A stretch of 64,000 nt of DNA, from positions 1,201,992 to 1,265,991 of the forward strand of contig NZ_CP009245.1 of the NCBI RefSeq assembly GCF_001941445.1. The letters run 5' to 3'. Shown here piece by piece: positions 28,351 through 38,106 of this stretch; position 1 is the first letter of the stretch, and every line of letters starts with the position of its first letter. Below the pieces are notes generated by a model. That model was not told the origin of the DNA. It saw only the letters and a program-made list of their open reading frames with translations, and searched no databases. The position numbers and the translations under genes were made by a program. Source of the DNA: Corynebacterium aquilae DSM 44791. Its GTDB lineage: Bacteria > Actinomycetota > Actinomycetes > Mycobacteriales > Mycobacteriaceae.

Positions 28351-29847
28351 ATGTCGAACAACAACTTCCTGGTAGACAACTCCAGCAACGAGCTCACCCG
28401 CAAAACCGCGGCGGAACTCGCAGCAGCCATCCACTCCGGCGAGGTCTCCTCCCGCGAAGTCACCCAGGCCCACCTGGACCGCATCGCAGAGGTTGACGAC
28501 ACCATCCACGCCTTCCTGCACGTCGGCGCCGACGAGGCACTGGCTACAGCGGACGCCGTCGACAAGTCCATCGCCGCCGGCGACAAGCCCGCCTCCGCGC
28601 TGGCTGGCGTCCCGTTGGCGCTCAAGGACGTGTTCACCACCACCGACGCGCCGACCACCTGTGCATCCAAGATGCTCGAGGGCTACATGTCGCCCTACGA
28701 CGCCACCGTGACCGCCAAGATTCGCGCCGCTGGTATCCCGATTCTGGGCAAGACCAACATGGACGAGTTCGCCATGGGCTCCTCCACCGAAAACTCCGCC
28801 TACGGCCCCACCCACAACCCCTGGGACATCGAGCGCACCGCCGGCGGTTCCGGTGGCGGTTCTTCCGCAGCCCTGGCCTCCGGCGAAGCCCCGCTGGCCA
28901 TCGGCACCGACACCGGTGGATCCATCCGCCAGCCCGCCGCACTAACCAACACCGTCGGCGTCAAGCCCACCTACGGCACCGTCTCCCGCTACGGCCTGGT
29001 CGCCTGTGCATCCTCCCTGGACCAGGGTGGCCCGACCGCACGCACCGTGCTGGACACCGCGCTGCTGCACGAGGTCATCGCCGGTCACGACCGCTTCGAC
29101 GCCACCAGCGTTGATCGTCCTGTTGCTCCCGTCGTCGCAGCTGCCCGCGAAGGCGCAAACGGCGACCTGAAGGGCGTCAAAGTTGGTGTCGTTAAGCAGT
29201 TCGACCGTGAGGGCTACCAGCCCGGCGTGCTCGAGCAGTTCCACGCCGCCGTCGAACAGCTCACCGCCCAAGGTGCCGAGGTCGTTGAGGTCGATTGCCC
29301 CCACTTCGACGACGCACTTGCCGCGTATTACCTGATTCTCCCCTGCGAAGTGTCCTCCAACCTCGCTCGCTTCGACGGCATGCGCTACGGCATGCGCGTC
29401 GGCGACGACGGCACCCGCTCCGCCGAAGAAGTCATGGCATTGACCCGTGCCGAAGGCTTCGGCCCTGAGGTCAAGCGCCGCATCATCCTGGGCACCTACG
29501 CGCTGTCCGTCGGCTACTACGACGCCTACTACCTTCAGGCACAGCGCGTCCGAACCTTGATCGCCCAGGACTTCGCCAAGGCCTACGAAAAGTGCGATGT
29601 GCTCGTCTCCCCGACGACGCCCACCACCGCCTTCAAGCTGGGCGAAAAGGTCTCCGATCCGCTGGCAATGTACAACTTCGACTTGTGCACCCTGCCGCTG
29701 AACCTCGCCGGCCTGTGCGGCATGTCCGTGCCCGCAGGACTAGCCAGCGACACCGGCCTCCCGGTCGGCCTGCAAATCATGGCCCCCGCCTTCGCCGATG
29801 ATCGCCTCTACCGCGTCGGCGCAGCCTTCGAAGCCGGTCGCCGCTAA
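28351..29847 (+). CDS. gatA: Asp-tRNA(Asn)/Glu-tRNA(Gln) amidotransferase subunit A
   Basis: A 498-residue amidase-signature subunit that releases ammonia from glutamine. The catalytic Lys is in [12 protein letters not shown], and the Ser-cisSer-Lys triad region [19 protein letters not shown], then [12 protein letters not shown], is intact. The length is usual for GatA (about 485-500). The ATG at 28351 begins 6 nt after gatC, so the two are translationally linked. Together with GatC and GatB (34794-36287) it forms GatCAB. Highly expressed codon use. Confidence 0.98.
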   Translation: MSNNNFLVDNSSNELTRKTAAELAAAIHSGEVSSREVTQAHLDRIAEVDDTIHAFLHVGADEALATADAVDKSIAAGDKPASALAGVPLALKDVFTTTDAPTTCASKMLEGYMSPYDATVTAKIRAAGIPILGKTNMDEFAMGSSTENSAYGPTHNPWDIERTAGGSGGGSSAALASGEAPLAIGTDTGGSIRQPAALTNTVGVKPTYGTVSRYGLVACASSLDQGGPTARTVLDTALLHEVIAGHDRFDATSVDRPVAPVVAAAREGANGDLKGVKVGVVKQFDREGYQPGVLEQFHAAVEQLTAQGAEVVEVDCPHFDDALAAYYLILPCEVSSNLARFDGMRYGMRVGDDGTRSAEEVMALTRAEGFGPEVKRRIILGTYALSVGYYDAYYLQAQRVRTLIAQDFAKAYEKCDVLVSPTTPTTAFKLGEKVSDPLAMYNFDLCTLPLNLAGLCGMSVPAGLASDTGLPVGLQIMAPAFADDRLYRVGAAFEAGRR

Positions 29848-29867
29848 ACGCGAACGCAAACCCACAT

Positions 29868-29897
29868 GAAGCCTCCTCGGATCACCGGGGAGGCTTC
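29868..29897 (+). terminator. Stem-loop after gatA
   Basis: GAAGCCTCCTCGG (29868-29880) pairs with CCGGGGAGGCTTC (29885-29897) with one G-T pair and a 4-nt loop. It is U-poor downstream. Confidence 0.65.
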
Positions 29898-30000
29898 ACT
29901 CATGTACGCAAAGTATAAACCAAACCCTAAAAGCACCACTGCAGCACAGCAGCGACGCTACACTGCGCACAACTCCACCGAACAAGGAAAGGGTTGACAC

Positions 30001-30420
30001 ATGCGCAACACCACCATCCACAAACGTGCAGGACTAGCCATTGCCTGTGCCCTAGGCATGAGCATCACCGGAAGTGCAGCAGCCACCGCACAACAAGCCC
30101 ACGACCTTGTCACGCCAGATTTCATGCGTGGATCCACCATCGCCCAGGTCGCCGCGACCGGCAGCTGTGAGCAACTCCGGCAAGCCGCCGATCAAGCCAA
30201 CGTCCACACAGAAGCAGAACTGCGAACCGTGGTGCGGGAATTCAACTACCGCAATGCCTTCCACAACCCCTTCGGCCCCCGCATCCCCAACCCCCTCGAA
30301 AGGCTCGGCTTCGTCTGGGTCGAAAACAGCTGGGCACAACGCAACGTCGCCTGCGGGGCCGTCACCCCGGATCCCCTCTCTATCGGGATCACCCTCGGCG
30401 GAATCTTCACCTCATCCTAA
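30001..30420 (+). CDS. Small secreted protein with a single Cys pair
   Basis: A 139-residue protein with a Sec signal (RAGLAIACALGMSITGSAAATAQQ, cleavage near residue 30). The mature part has two cysteines (GSCEQLRQAADQ and NVACGAV), a Tyr-Arg-Asn-Ala-Phe-containing middle and a C-terminal glycine/hydrophobic stretch. No family was recognised. AAGGAAAGGG lies 7 nt before the ATG at 30001. It has the same plan as the secreted protein at 7306-7758 (signal, helix with first Cys, second Cys near the end), so distant paralogy is possible. Terminator at 30432-30468. Confidence 0.7.
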   Translation: MRNTTIHKRAGLAIACALGMSITGSAAATAQQAHDLVTPDFMRGSTIAQVAATGSCEQLRQAADQANVHTEAELRTVVREFNYRNAFHNPFGPRIPNPLERLGFVWVENSWAQRNVACGAVTPDPLSIGITLGGIFTSS

Positions 30421-30431
30421 CCGGACACAAA

Positions 30432-30468
30432 ACCCCTGTGGCACCCACAACGGGGACGCCACAGGGGT
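30432..30468. terminator. Terminator between convergent genes
   Basis: A perfect 11-bp stem ACCCCTGTGGC/GCCACAGGGGT (30432-30442 and 30458-30468) lies between the secreted protein gene and the minus-strand membrane protein gene. Confidence 0.7.
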
Positions 30469-30497
30469 CTTCATGCAGCAAAAATGCTTGCCAAAAA

Positions 30498-30821
30498 TTA
30501 GTCGTTGATGTCGTTGAGCACGCAGGCCGCACCAGAAGCAACAGTGGTCACAGCCAACACGGCCGGCCACGCACCAATCTTCTTAGCCAACGGGTGCGAC
30601 AAGCCAAAGGCACCAATGTAGGTGCCCAACAAACCAATAGCGGGAACCGGGCCAGACTTCTTCCACCACGAACGGGTTGCATAGCCGCCAGCCAACGCCA
30701 ACACCACACCACCCAAGGGGCGAATACCGGTCTCACGGGCAGTCAGCCAACCACCGATCAACCCGGTGACAACCAAGGAGGCAGTGCTGACATCTTCAGC
30801 TTTCTTCAACTTCATATCCAT
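30498..30821 (-). CDS. Small conserved-looking membrane protein
   Basis: A 107-residue protein with about three to four hydrophobic segments (SLVVTGLIGGWL, LGGVVLALAGGYA, AIGLLGTYIGAFGL, AVLAVTTVASGAA). It ends in a polar CVLNDIND tail. No family was recognised. The start is placed at the ATG at 30821 (GGTAGG about 9 nt upstream); a GTG at 30827 and an ATG at 30815 are alternatives. Function unknown. Confidence 0.6.
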   Translation of the reverse strand: MDMKLKKAEDVSTASLVVTGLIGGWLTARETGIRPLGGVVLALAGGYATRSWWKKSGPVPAIGLLGTYIGAFGLSHPLAKKIGAWPAVLAVTTVASGAACVLNDIND

Positions 30822-31014
30822 AGCCACCAGCCTACCGCCGAACGCAGTTTTACTCCCCGGAAAAAGACAGCCCTCCTAACCGCCCCGGGGATCCGCCCAC
30901 GACATCGGCACTAACCATGACAACAATCACGCCCAGCGCACATCTTTATCGGCTGTGTACTGCACAGACAGGTGCGCCAAACCCGCCATCGCCGCGCTAA
31001 TGAAACCAACTGGG

Positions 31015-31020
31015 TATGGT
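31015..31020 (+). promoter_or_regulatory. -10 box of the alcohol dehydrogenase gene
   Basis: TATGGT preceded by TGGG (extended -10 style) ends 8 nt before the ATG at 31029. GGGG follows it, so a short-leader or leaderless start is likely. Confidence 0.45.
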
Positions 31021-31028
31021 GGGGCAAC

Positions 31029-32078
31029 ATGACAGCCGTAACAGTCCTGCAGAAAACCTCCGTCGACGCGCCCTTCACCCAAGCGGTCATCAACCGCCGC
31101 GAACTGCGCGACGACGACATCTTTATCGACATCCAAGCCGCCGGAATCTGCCACAGCGACATTCACACCATCCGCAACGAATGGGGCGAGGCCCACTTCC
31201 CGCTGACCGTCGGCCACGAAATCGCCGGCATCGTCACCCAGGTCGGAGACAAGGTCACCAAATACCGCGTCGGCGACCGAGTAGGGGTTGGCTGCCTGGT
31301 GAATTCCTGCCGTGAATGTCAACCCTGCCGCGAGGACGAGGAACAAAACTGTGAACGCCACAAAGTTGGCACCTACAACTCCCGCGACATCGACGACACC
31401 ATCACCCAAGGTGGCTACGCCACCGGCATCGTCGTGCCTGAGCACTTCGCCTGCCGCATCCCCGACTCCTTGAGCTTCGAACACGCCGCACCACTGCTGT
31501 GCGCCGGCATTACCACCTATCAGCCACTGAAACGCTGGGTGAAAGCAGGGGACAAGGTAGCTGTCCTGGGCTTGGGCGGACTCGGCCACATGGGCGTGCA
31601 AATCGCAGCCGCCCTCGGCGCGGATGTCACCGTGTTGTCCCGCACCACCGCCAAAGCAGACCTGGCACAAGAACTCGGCGCGCGCCAACTTCTAGCCACC
31701 AGCGAAGAAGACTTCTTTGACCGCCACCGTGGCGAATTCGACGTCATCCTCAACACAATCTCCGCCGATATCGACGTCGACCGCTACCTTTCCCTGCTGA
31801 CCCGTCACGGTGTCATGGCCGTTGTGGGCCTGCCCCCAGAAGCACAACCTTTGCACTTCGGCGCATTGATCGGTGGGGCCAAGGTGCTCACCGGATCCAA
31901 CATCGGCGGCATCAAACAAACCCAAGAAATGCTCGACTTCTGCGCCGAGCACGGCATCTACGCGCGCACCGAACTGATCAACCCCGACCAAGTCGACGAG
32001 ACCTACGACCGGGTTGTTGCCGGTGACGTCCACTTCCGCGCCGTCATTGACACCACCAAGCTGCCCCGACCGGAATAA
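31029..32078 (+). CDS. Zinc-dependent alcohol dehydrogenase, cinnamyl-alcohol-dehydrogenase-like
   Basis: A 349-residue medium-chain dehydrogenase/reductase. The catalytic zinc set is AAGICHSDIH and GHEIAGIV. The structural zinc loop is CRECQPCREDEEQNCERH. The NAD(P) fold GLGGLGHMGVQIAAALGADV has SRTT after the second strand, which favours NADP as in YahK/CAD enzymes. The likely reaction is reversible reduction of aldehydes; the physiological substrate cannot be told from sequence. The ATG at 31029 follows a -10 box closely. No operon partner is evident. Confidence 0.92.
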   Translation: MTAVTVLQKTSVDAPFTQAVINRRELRDDDIFIDIQAAGICHSDIHTIRNEWGEAHFPLTVGHEIAGIVTQVGDKVTKYRVGDRVGVGCLVNSCRECQPCREDEEQNCERHKVGTYNSRDIDDTITQGGYATGIVVPEHFACRIPDSLSFEHAAPLLCAGITTYQPLKRWVKAGDKVAVLGLGGLGHMGVQIAAALGADVTVLSRTTAKADLAQELGARQLLATSEEDFFDRHRGEFDVILNTISADIDVDRYLSLLTRHGVMAVVGLPPEAQPLHFGALIGGAKVLTGSNIGGIKQTQEMLDFCAEHGIYARTELINPDQVDETYDRVVAGDVHFRAVIDTTKLPRPE

Positions 32079-32174
32079 CCACACCCGCGACCTGACCTTT
32101 CAGGCTGCAAACAGACAATGGCGAAAACGCCCAGGGCGTCGCTATCCGGCTCGGCGTTAAGAAAGCAAAGGGTC

Positions 32175-32180
32175 TAGTAT
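32175..32180 (+). promoter_or_regulatory. -10 box of the MFS gene (leaderless type)
   Basis: TAGTAT is followed by GGCGCG (6 nt) and the GTG at 32187; no ribosome site is present. Confidence 0.55.
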
Positions 32181-32186
32181 GGCGCG

Positions 32187-33575
32187 GTGACGAAAAATCC
32201 TGCACCGGAAACTCCAGACCTTAAAGATGCATGGCGCGCACTGATCGCGCTGTGCATCGGCTTTTTCATGATCCTGCTGGATCAAACCATCGTGGCCGTG
32301 GCAACCCCAGATTTCCAGCGGGAACTGGGGGCGGACTTATCTCAGGTGGTGTGGGTGACCAGTATCTACCTGCTGACCTTCGCAGTGCCGCTGTTGGTGA
32401 CGGGGCGCCTGGGCGATCGCTTCGGGCAGCGCCGCGTTTATATGGCCGGCATGGCTTTGTTCACGCTGAGTTCGCTCGCGTGCGGCATCGCCCCAAACAT
32501 TGAAACCCTCATCATTGCCCGCGCGGTACAAGGGTTTGGTGCCTCGCTGCTCACCCCCCAAACCATGGCCGTGATCAACCGCATCTTTCCCCGTAACAAG
32601 CGCGGCGCGGCGATGGGTGTGTGGGGCGCAGTTGCCGGCCTTGCGACTCTAGCCGGCCCGCTTTTGGGTGGCGTCATTGTCGCCCATATCGGCTGGCAAT
32701 GGATCTTTTTCATCAACGTCCCCATCGGAGTACTGTCCCTGATCCTGGTCTACAAGTGGGTTCCGCACCTCGACACCATGGCCCGAAAACTGGACTTCTT
32801 CAGCGTGGTGTTGTCCATCCTGGGCGTGTTTGCGATTGTGTTTTCCGTGCAGGAAGGCCCGAACTTGGGATGGCCGTTGTGGCTGTTCGGGGTGCTCGCA
32901 GTGGGAATCGTGCTCATCGCCGTGTTCCTGCGCTTGCAAGCGCGTGCCACCGCGCGTGGAACCGAAGCCCTGCTTCCTCTTGAGGTCTTCCACAACCATA
33001 ATTTCTCCATGGGTGCTTTCAGTATCGCGATGATGGGCTTCGCGGTCGCCGGAACCATGCTGCCCATCATGCTGTTCTTGCAGGACTCCGCCGGGCTGGG
33101 TGCTGAAAAAGCCGGGCTGATGCTCGCGCCAATGGCACTGATCTCTGGCGGTCTGGCCCCCATGGTGGGCAGGCTCTCGGACGTCAAACACCCGCGTACT
33201 TTGTCGATGATTGGTTTCGGCATGATGACCGGCGCCATGGTCGCGTTGGTCATCGTCATGCGTGACGGGGTGCCCTACCTGTTCATGCTGATCCCGATCA
33301 TCATGATGGGTTTCGGCAACGCCTTTGTGTGGTCGCCGAATTCTGCAACCAGCATGCGAGACGTGCCCATGCACATTGTGGGTGCGGCTTCCGGCGTGTA
33401 CAACACCTCCCGACAGGTCGGTTCCGTGGTCGGCTCGGCAGCAATCGGTGCAGCAATGCAAGTTGGTGTTCGCCACACTTCCTACGGCACCGCCATGGGT
33501 TTGTCCATGATTTTGCCTGCTCTGGCTCTCCTCCTCGGCTTGATTGCAGTGAGTCGCTTTACCGAACGGGCATAA
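32187..33575 (+). CDS. MFS drug exporter, DHA2 (EmrB/QacA) family
   Basis: A 462-residue protein with about 14 membrane helices. The first helix [22 protein letters not shown] contains the DHA2 motif LDxTIVNVALP-like, followed by motif [17 protein letters not shown] and motif [24 protein letters not shown]. This fits proton-driven multidrug export; the substrate is unknown. The GTG at 32187 follows a TAGTAT box by 6 nt. No adjacent TetR/MarR regulator is seen. pfkA begins 30 nt downstream with its own -10 box. Confidence 0.93.
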   Translation: MTKNPAPETPDLKDAWRALIALCIGFFMILLDQTIVAVATPDFQRELGADLSQVVWVTSIYLLTFAVPLLVTGRLGDRFGQRRVYMAGMALFTLSSLACGIAPNIETLIIARAVQGFGASLLTPQTMAVINRIFPRNKRGAAMGVWGAVAGLATLAGPLLGGVIVAHIGWQWIFFINVPIGVLSLILVYKWVPHLDTMARKLDFFSVVLSILGVFAIVFSVQEGPNLGWPLWLFGVLAVGIVLIAVFLRLQARATARGTEALLPLEVFHNHNFSMGAFSIAMMGFAVAGTMLPIMLFLQDSAGLGAEKAGLMLAPMALISGGLAPMVGRLSDVKHPRTLSMIGFGMMTGAMVALVIVMRDGVPYLFMLIPIIMMGFGNAFVWSPNSATSMRDVPMHIVGAASGVYNTSRQVGSVVGSAAIGAAMQVGVRHTSYGTAMGLSMILPALALLLGLIAVSRFTERA

Positions 33576-33591
33576 ACGGAAGCAAGGTGGC

Positions 33592-33597
33592 TAGGAT
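33592..33597 (+). promoter_or_regulatory. -10 box of pfkA (leaderless type)
   Basis: TAGGAT is followed by AGAAGGC (7 nt) and the ATG at 33605. AGAAGG is too close to the start to act as a ribosome site. Confidence 0.55.
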
Positions 33598-33604
33598 AGA
33601 AGGC

Positions 33605-34633
33605 ATGCGTATTGCCACACTCACCTCGGGCGGCGACTGCCCGGGACTTAACGCCGTCATCCGCGGCATCGTCCGTACCGCGACTTCTTATGGTTCGACG
33701 GTGGTGGGCTACCAGGACGGCTGGGTCGGCCTCATGGAAGACCGCCGCGTCCAGCTCTATGACGATGAAAATATCGACCGCATCCTCTTGCGTGGCGGCA
33801 CCATCCTCGGCACCGGCCGACTCCACCCCGACGCCTTCAAGCAAGGCCTTAACCAAATCAAGGAAAACCTCGCGGACGCGGGCGTTGACGCCTTGATCCC
33901 CATCGGCGGTGAAGGCACCCTCAAGGGTGCGAAGTGGTTGTCTGATAACGGTATTCCCGTCGTCGGCGTCCCGAAGACCATCGACAACGACGTCAACGGC
34001 ACTGACTACACCTTCGGTTTCGACACCGCGGTCTCCGTAGCCACTGACGCGATTGACCGCCTGCACACCACCGCAGAATCCCACAACCGAGTCATGATCG
34101 TGGAGGTCATGGGGCGTCACGTGGGCTGGATTGCACTGCACGCCGGTATGGCCGGCGGTGCCCACTACATCGTGGTCCCCGAGGAGCCCTTCGACATCGA
34201 AGAGATCTGCAAGGCCATGGAGCGTCGCTTCCAGATGGGCGAGAAGTACGGCATCATCGTCGTCGCCGAGGGCGCCCTGCCCAAGCCCGGCACCATGGAC
34301 TTCAACGAGGGCGGTGTCGACCAGTTCGGCCACCAGACCTTCAACGGCATCGGCCAGGTCATCGGTGATGAGATCAAACGCCGCCTGGGCCACGACGTGC
34401 GCACCACGGTGCTCGGCCACATTCAGCGTGGTGGTACCCCCACCTCCTACGACCGTGTGCTGGCAACCCGCTACGGCGTGCACGCTGCCCGGGCCTGCCA
34501 CACCGGAGATTTCGGTACCTGCGTTGCCCTGCACGGTGAACACATCGACCTGATTCCGTTGGAAGAGGCGGTTGGCACCCTCAAGCGTGTTCCCGCTGGA
34601 CGTATCGCAACCGCCCGCGCTTTGTTCGGCTAA
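33605..34633 (+). CDS. pfkA: 6-phosphofructokinase
   Basis: A 342-residue PFK of the actinobacterial (group III-like) type; makes fructose-1,6-bisphosphate in glycolysis. It has [15 protein letters not shown] at the N-terminus, [11 protein letters not shown] (G104 by E. coli-like numbering), [14 protein letters not shown] (K124), [10 protein letters not shown] and [11 protein letters not shown]104 is typical of ATP-dependent enzymes while K124 is typical of pyrophosphate-dependent ones, so the phosphoryl donor should be tested. The ATG at 33605 gives [11 protein letters not shown]. It lies between the MFS gene and gatB, as pfkA does in mycobacteria (gatA-pfkA-gatB). Confidence 0.96.
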   Translation: MRIATLTSGGDCPGLNAVIRGIVRTATSYGSTVVGYQDGWVGLMEDRRVQLYDDENIDRILLRGGTILGTGRLHPDAFKQGLNQIKENLADAGVDALIPIGGEGTLKGAKWLSDNGIPVVGVPKTIDNDVNGTDYTFGFDTAVSVATDAIDRLHTTAESHNRVMIVEVMGRHVGWIALHAGMAGGAHYIVVPEEPFDIEEICKAMERRFQMGEKYGIIVVAEGALPKPGTMDFNEGGVDQFGHQTFNGIGQVIGDEIKRRLGHDVRTTVLGHIQRGGTPTSYDRVLATRYGVHAARACHTGDFGTCVALHGEHIDLIPLEEAVGTLKRVPAGRIATARALFG

Positions 34634-34663
34634 AGCTTTTCCCGGATCTACCGGTGTGAACCA

Positions 34664-34704
34664 CAAACCCCGTCGCTGTTTTCCCACAACAGTGATGGGG
34701 TTTG
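34664..34704 (+). terminator. Terminator of pfkA
   Basis: CAAACCCCGTCGCTGTT (34664-34680) pairs with AACAGTGATGGGGTTTG (34688-34704) with two G-U pairs. Confidence 0.7.
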
Positions 34705-34780
34705 CTGCGTTGTGGCAGCAGCGGGTGGCGGTGGGGGAGAAAAGGGCGGGCTGAGGCACAAACGGTACGGGCCCCTCGGG

Positions 34781-34786
34781 TAGAAT
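34781..34786 (+). promoter_or_regulatory. -10 box of gatB (leaderless type)
   Basis: TAGAAT is followed by GTCCGCC (7 nt) and the ATG at 34794. The ATG at 34785 overlaps the box and is therefore rejected as the start. Confidence 0.6.
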
Positions 34787-34793
34787 GTCCGCC

Positions 34794-36287
34794 ATGACTG
34801 ATCTGATGGATTTTGACGACGTCGTCGCCCAGTTCGACCCGGTGATGGGTCTTGAGGTGCACGTCGAGCTCGCAACCGAGACCAAGATGTTCTCCGCCAG
34901 CTCCGCGCACTTTGGCGCAGCCCCGAACTCCCACATTGACCCGGTGTCCCTGGGCCTGCCCGGCGCACTGCCCGTGGTCAACGCCAAGGGCGTGGAGTGG
35001 GCAATCAAGATTGGTTTGGCGCTGAACTGCTCCATCGCAGAATCCTCCCGTTTCGCGCGGAAGAACTACTTCTACCCGGATCAGCCGAAGAACTACCAGA
35101 TCTCCCAGTACGACGAGCCGATCGCATATGACGGCTACCTCGATGTGGTGCTCGACGACGGTACCGAGTGGCGCGTTGAGATCGAGCGCGCCCACATGGA
35201 GGAAGACACCGGCAAGCTGACCCACCTCGGTGGCGCGGACGGCCGTATTCACGGTGCTACCAGCTCCCTGGTGGACTGCAACCGTGCCGGCGTTCCGCTG
35301 ATTGAGATCGTGACCAAGCCCATCGAGGGCGCCGGCGAGCGTGCACCCGAGGTCGCTCGCGCTTATGTGTCCGCGCTGCGTGAGCTGGTTGCGGCTCTTG
35401 GCGTGTCCGATGCCCGCATGGATCAGGGCTCCATGCGTGTGGACTCCAACGTGTCTCTGAAGCCCAAGGGCCAGGACGAGTTCGGTACCCGCACCGAGAC
35501 CAAGAACATTAACTCCTTGAAGTCTGTTGAGCAGGCCGTGCGCTTCGAGATGATGCGCCAGGCTCAGGTCATCGTCGATGGTGGCGAAATTATTCAGGAG
35601 ACCCGCCACTACCAGGAGTCCGACGGCTCGACGACCTCTGGTCGTGTCAAGGAAACCGCTGAGGATTACCGCTACTTCAATGACCCGGATCTTCCTCCGG
35701 TGATTGCTCCGCGTGAGTGGGTTGAGGAGATCCGCGCCACCCTGCCGGAGCTTCCGTGGGTGCGCAAGGCCCGCATCCAGAAGGAGTGGGGCCTGAAGGA
35801 CGCTGAAATGCGTGACTTGGTCAACGCTGGCGCACTTGATCTCATTATCGAGACCGTGGAGGCTGGTACCACCCCGGATGAGGCTCGTTCCTGGTGGGTG
35901 TCCTACCTGACCCAGAAGGCTAATGCTGCAGGCGTTGAACTGAGCGAGTTGGCAATTACCCCCGCCCAGGTGGCTGAGGTCGTTGGTCTGATTAAGGAAG
36001 GCAAGCTCACCAACAAGCTTGCCCGTCAGGCTGTTGACGGCGTGCTCGAGGGCGAAGGCTCTGTCTCTGAGGTCGTGGCTGCCCGTGGTCTGGAAGTTGT
36101 CCGTGACGATGGGGCCATCGAGAAGGCCGTGGATGAGGCTTTGGCTGCCAACCCCGACATCGTTGAGAAGATCCGTGGCGGTAATGCCAAGGCTGGCGGC
36201 GCCATCGTGGGCGCTGTCATGAAGGCCACCCGTGGCAAGGCTGACCCGGCTTTGGTTAACAAGCTGATTGCCGAGAAGTGCAAGTAG
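34794..36287 (+). CDS. gatB: Asp-tRNA(Asn)/Glu-tRNA(Gln) amidotransferase subunit B
   Basis: A 497-residue GatB, the kinase/tRNA-binding subunit of GatCAB. It contains [61 protein letters not shown] and [11 protein letters not shown], with the C-terminal YqeY-like tail domain ending [18 protein letters not shown]. The start ATG 34794 is chosen on the -10 box 7 nt upstream; an in-frame ATG 9 nt earlier lies inside that box. gatC and gatA are at 28048-29847. Confidence 0.98.
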   Translation: MTDLMDFDDVVAQFDPVMGLEVHVELATETKMFSASSAHFGAAPNSHIDPVSLGLPGALPVVNAKGVEWAIKIGLALNCSIAESSRFARKNYFYPDQPKNYQISQYDEPIAYDGYLDVVLDDGTEWRVEIERAHMEEDTGKLTHLGGADGRIHGATSSLVDCNRAGVPLIEIVTKPIEGAGERAPEVARAYVSALRELVAALGVSDARMDQGSMRVDSNVSLKPKGQDEFGTRTETKNINSLKSVEQAVRFEMMRQAQVIVDGGEIIQETRHYQESDGSTTSGRVKETAEDYRYFNDPDLPPVIAPREWVEEIRATLPELPWVRKARIQKEWGLKDAEMRDLVNAGALDLIIETVEAGTTPDEARSWWVSYLTQKANAAGVELSELAITPAQVAEVVGLIKEGKLTNKLARQAVDGVLEGEGSVSEVVAARGLEVVRDDGAIEKAVDEALAANPDIVEKIRGGNAKAGGAIVGAVMKATRGKADPALVNKLIAEKCK

Positions 36288-36315
36288 GCCACTGACCTCG
36301 TATCACGAAGAGACG

Positions 36316-36352
36316 TCCGCCCCACCAGCGTGTGAGTTGCTGGTGGGGCGGA
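36316..36352. terminator. Terminator between gatB and the symporter gene
   Basis: A perfect 14-bp inverted repeat TCCGCCCCACCAGC/GCTGGTGGGGCGGA (36316-36329 and 36339-36352) lies between convergent gatB and the AGCS gene. Confidence 0.8.
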
Positions 36353-36381
36353 GGTGTGTCTAAGGGACGCTTGGGGATAGG

Positions 36382-37911
36382 TTATCGGTTGACAACCTTG
36401 GCGACGGCGTTGGGGGCTTCGAGCGGGTCGATGGGTTCGGTGTGCTCGTGGATTTCGGGCACCGAGTTGTCGTCGGCCATCCTGCGGTAGCCTTCGATTT
36501 CTCGACGCAGCGGCCCGGCCAGGAGGTAGAGGCCGAGCAGGTTGGGGATGGCGACCAGGAAGAACATGGCGTCGGAGAAACGCACCACCATGTCCAGGGA
36601 AACGGCCGCACCAACGACGATCATGATGAGGTAGACGATGTCGTAGACGGTTTCTGCGATCTTGTTGCCCTTGAACAGGTAGCCTGCTGCTTTCTTGCCA
36701 TAGAAGGAGTAACTCAGGATGGTGGAGAAGGCGAACAAGACGATACAGATAGACAGAATGACGGGGAAGAAGGAGTGCACGGTGGCGAAGGCGTTGGTGG
36801 CCATGACCACTCCGTCGCCGTCTGCGTTTTGGTACTGATCGGTGACGATGATGGCGAGAGCGGTCATGGTGCACAGGATGACGGAGTCGAGGAAGGGCTC
36901 CCATGCTGCGACAAGGCCTTCTTCGGTGGCATTGCGGTTCTTGGTGACCGAGTGTGCCAAGCCTGCGGTGCCGACGCCGGCGACGTTGGAGAACAGTGCT
37001 CGTTGGATGCCGATGATGGCGACACCGATGGCTCCGCCGGCGACTCCGGTCGGGTTGAAAGCACCTTCAATGATGAGCTGTACTGCGTGGGGAATATCGC
37101 CGATGTGTAGTGCCAGCACGATGACGATGGAGACTGCGTAGAGCAGGGACATCAGCGGGACCAGTTTGGAGGTCCAGCGGGCGATGGCGGTAATGCCGCC
37201 GAGGATCACGAGTGCTGCGGCGATCGCGAGTGCGAGTCCCAGGATCCATGCGCGTCCGTAGAAGAAGGAGGACTCGCCGCCTGTTGCGTCGATAACGTGT
37301 GCGGCCAGCTGGTTGGACTGGAAGATGTTACCGGCACCCATGGCGGCGAACATGAATCCGAATGCGTAGATGAAGGCCATGATGGAGCCGAGGATGGGTT
37401 TCCCGTTCGCGGTGAGGCCGTCTTTGAGGTAGTACATGGGGCCACCGCTGATGCTGCCGTCGGGGTGGACGCGACGGTACATCTGGGACAGTGTTGCCTC
37501 GGCGAGTTTGAGGGCCATGCCGAACAGTCCGGCGATGATGATCCATAGGGTGGCGCCGGGACCACCGATGGAGATGGCGACGGCCACGCCGGCGATGTTT
37601 CCTAGCCCGGTGGTGCCGGAGAGCTCAATGGCCATTGCTTGAGCGGAGGTGATGTCACCGGGGTCGTTTTTGTGGGCGAGTCGGCCTTTGACGACTTTCC
37701 AGGTTTGTTGGGCGTCCTTGATGGGGCGGACGCGGAGGAAAAATGTGCAGAAGATGCCGGCGGCTGCGAGCCAGACGACAACGAGGGGGACGTCTGCTCC
37801 GCCGATGCTGACGGAGTAGAAGACGATTTTTTCGAGCCAGTCAACGATGCCGCCGAAAACGCCGGCGATGGATTCGTCGATTGATCCCGCGGCGAGAAGC
37901 GTCGCGGACAT
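36382..37911 (-). CDS. AGCS family sodium/amino-acid symporter
   Basis: A 509-residue, about 11-helix sodium:alanine/glycine-type symporter. The family signature is GGPGATLWIIIAGLFGMALKL, with GTTGLGNIAGVAVA, FNPTGVAGGAIGVAI and GVGTAGLAHSVTKNRNATEEG. It imports small amino acids with Na+; the substrate here is inferred from context to be lysine-derived (pipecolate, aminoadipate) or lysine. AAGGAGG lies 6 nt before the ATG at 37911, which is preferred to an upstream ATG at 37944. It is divergent from the GntR gene, with the palindrome GTTATATATAACC (37950-37962) in between. Confidence 0.93.
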   Translation of the reverse strand: MSATLLAAGSIDESIAGVFGGIVDWLEKIVFYSVSIGGADVPLVVVWLAAAGIFCTFFLRVRPIKDAQQTWKVVKGRLAHKNDPGDITSAQAMAIELSGTTGLGNIAGVAVAISIGGPGATLWIIIAGLFGMALKLAEATLSQMYRRVHPDGSISGGPMYYLKDGLTANGKPILGSIMAFIYAFGFMFAAMGAGNIFQSNQLAAHVIDATGGESSFFYGRAWILGLALAIAAALVILGGITAIARWTSKLVPLMSLLYAVSIVIVLALHIGDIPHAVQLIIEGAFNPTGVAGGAIGVAIIGIQRALFSNVAGVGTAGLAHSVTKNRNATEEGLVAAWEPFLDSVILCTMTALAIIVTDQYQNADGDGVVMATNAFATVHSFFPVILSICIVLFAFSTILSYSFYGKKAAGYLFKGNKIAETVYDIVYLIMIVVGAAVSLDMVVRFSDAMFFLVAIPNLLGLYLLAGPLRREIEGYRRMADDNSVPEIHEHTEPIDPLEAPNAVAKVVNR

Positions 37912-37949
37912 AAGCAACCTCCTTAGGTGAGACGTAGGTCTCATAATAT

Positions 37950-37962
37950 GTTATATATAACC
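37950..37962. promoter_or_regulatory. Putative GntR operator 1
   Basis: GTTATATATAACC contains the perfect palindrome GTTATATATAAC. Its reverse complement GGTTATATATAAC matches the palindrome GGTTATCGATAACC at 38841-38854 except for the two central bases. It lies in the symporter/regulator divergent region, 39 nt upstream of the symporter ATG. Confidence 0.65.
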
Positions 37963-38106
37963 GAGAACGGGGGTGTTTTTCGAAAATATTTTTTGAATAT
38001 GGGTCTTTAGCTGGAAAAATAAAGGAATGCGAGGGGTTTGTTAAGGAAAGGTTCGCAGGATAGGCAATCTTTTTCCCCGCAAATTTTCGAGGAAGTGAGT
38101 GGTGAT

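Noticed and set aside
34785..34793. Alternative gatB start at the ATG at 34785
   Set aside because: This ATG overlaps the TAGAAT -10 box, so it would not be in the mRNA if transcription starts about 7 nt after the box.
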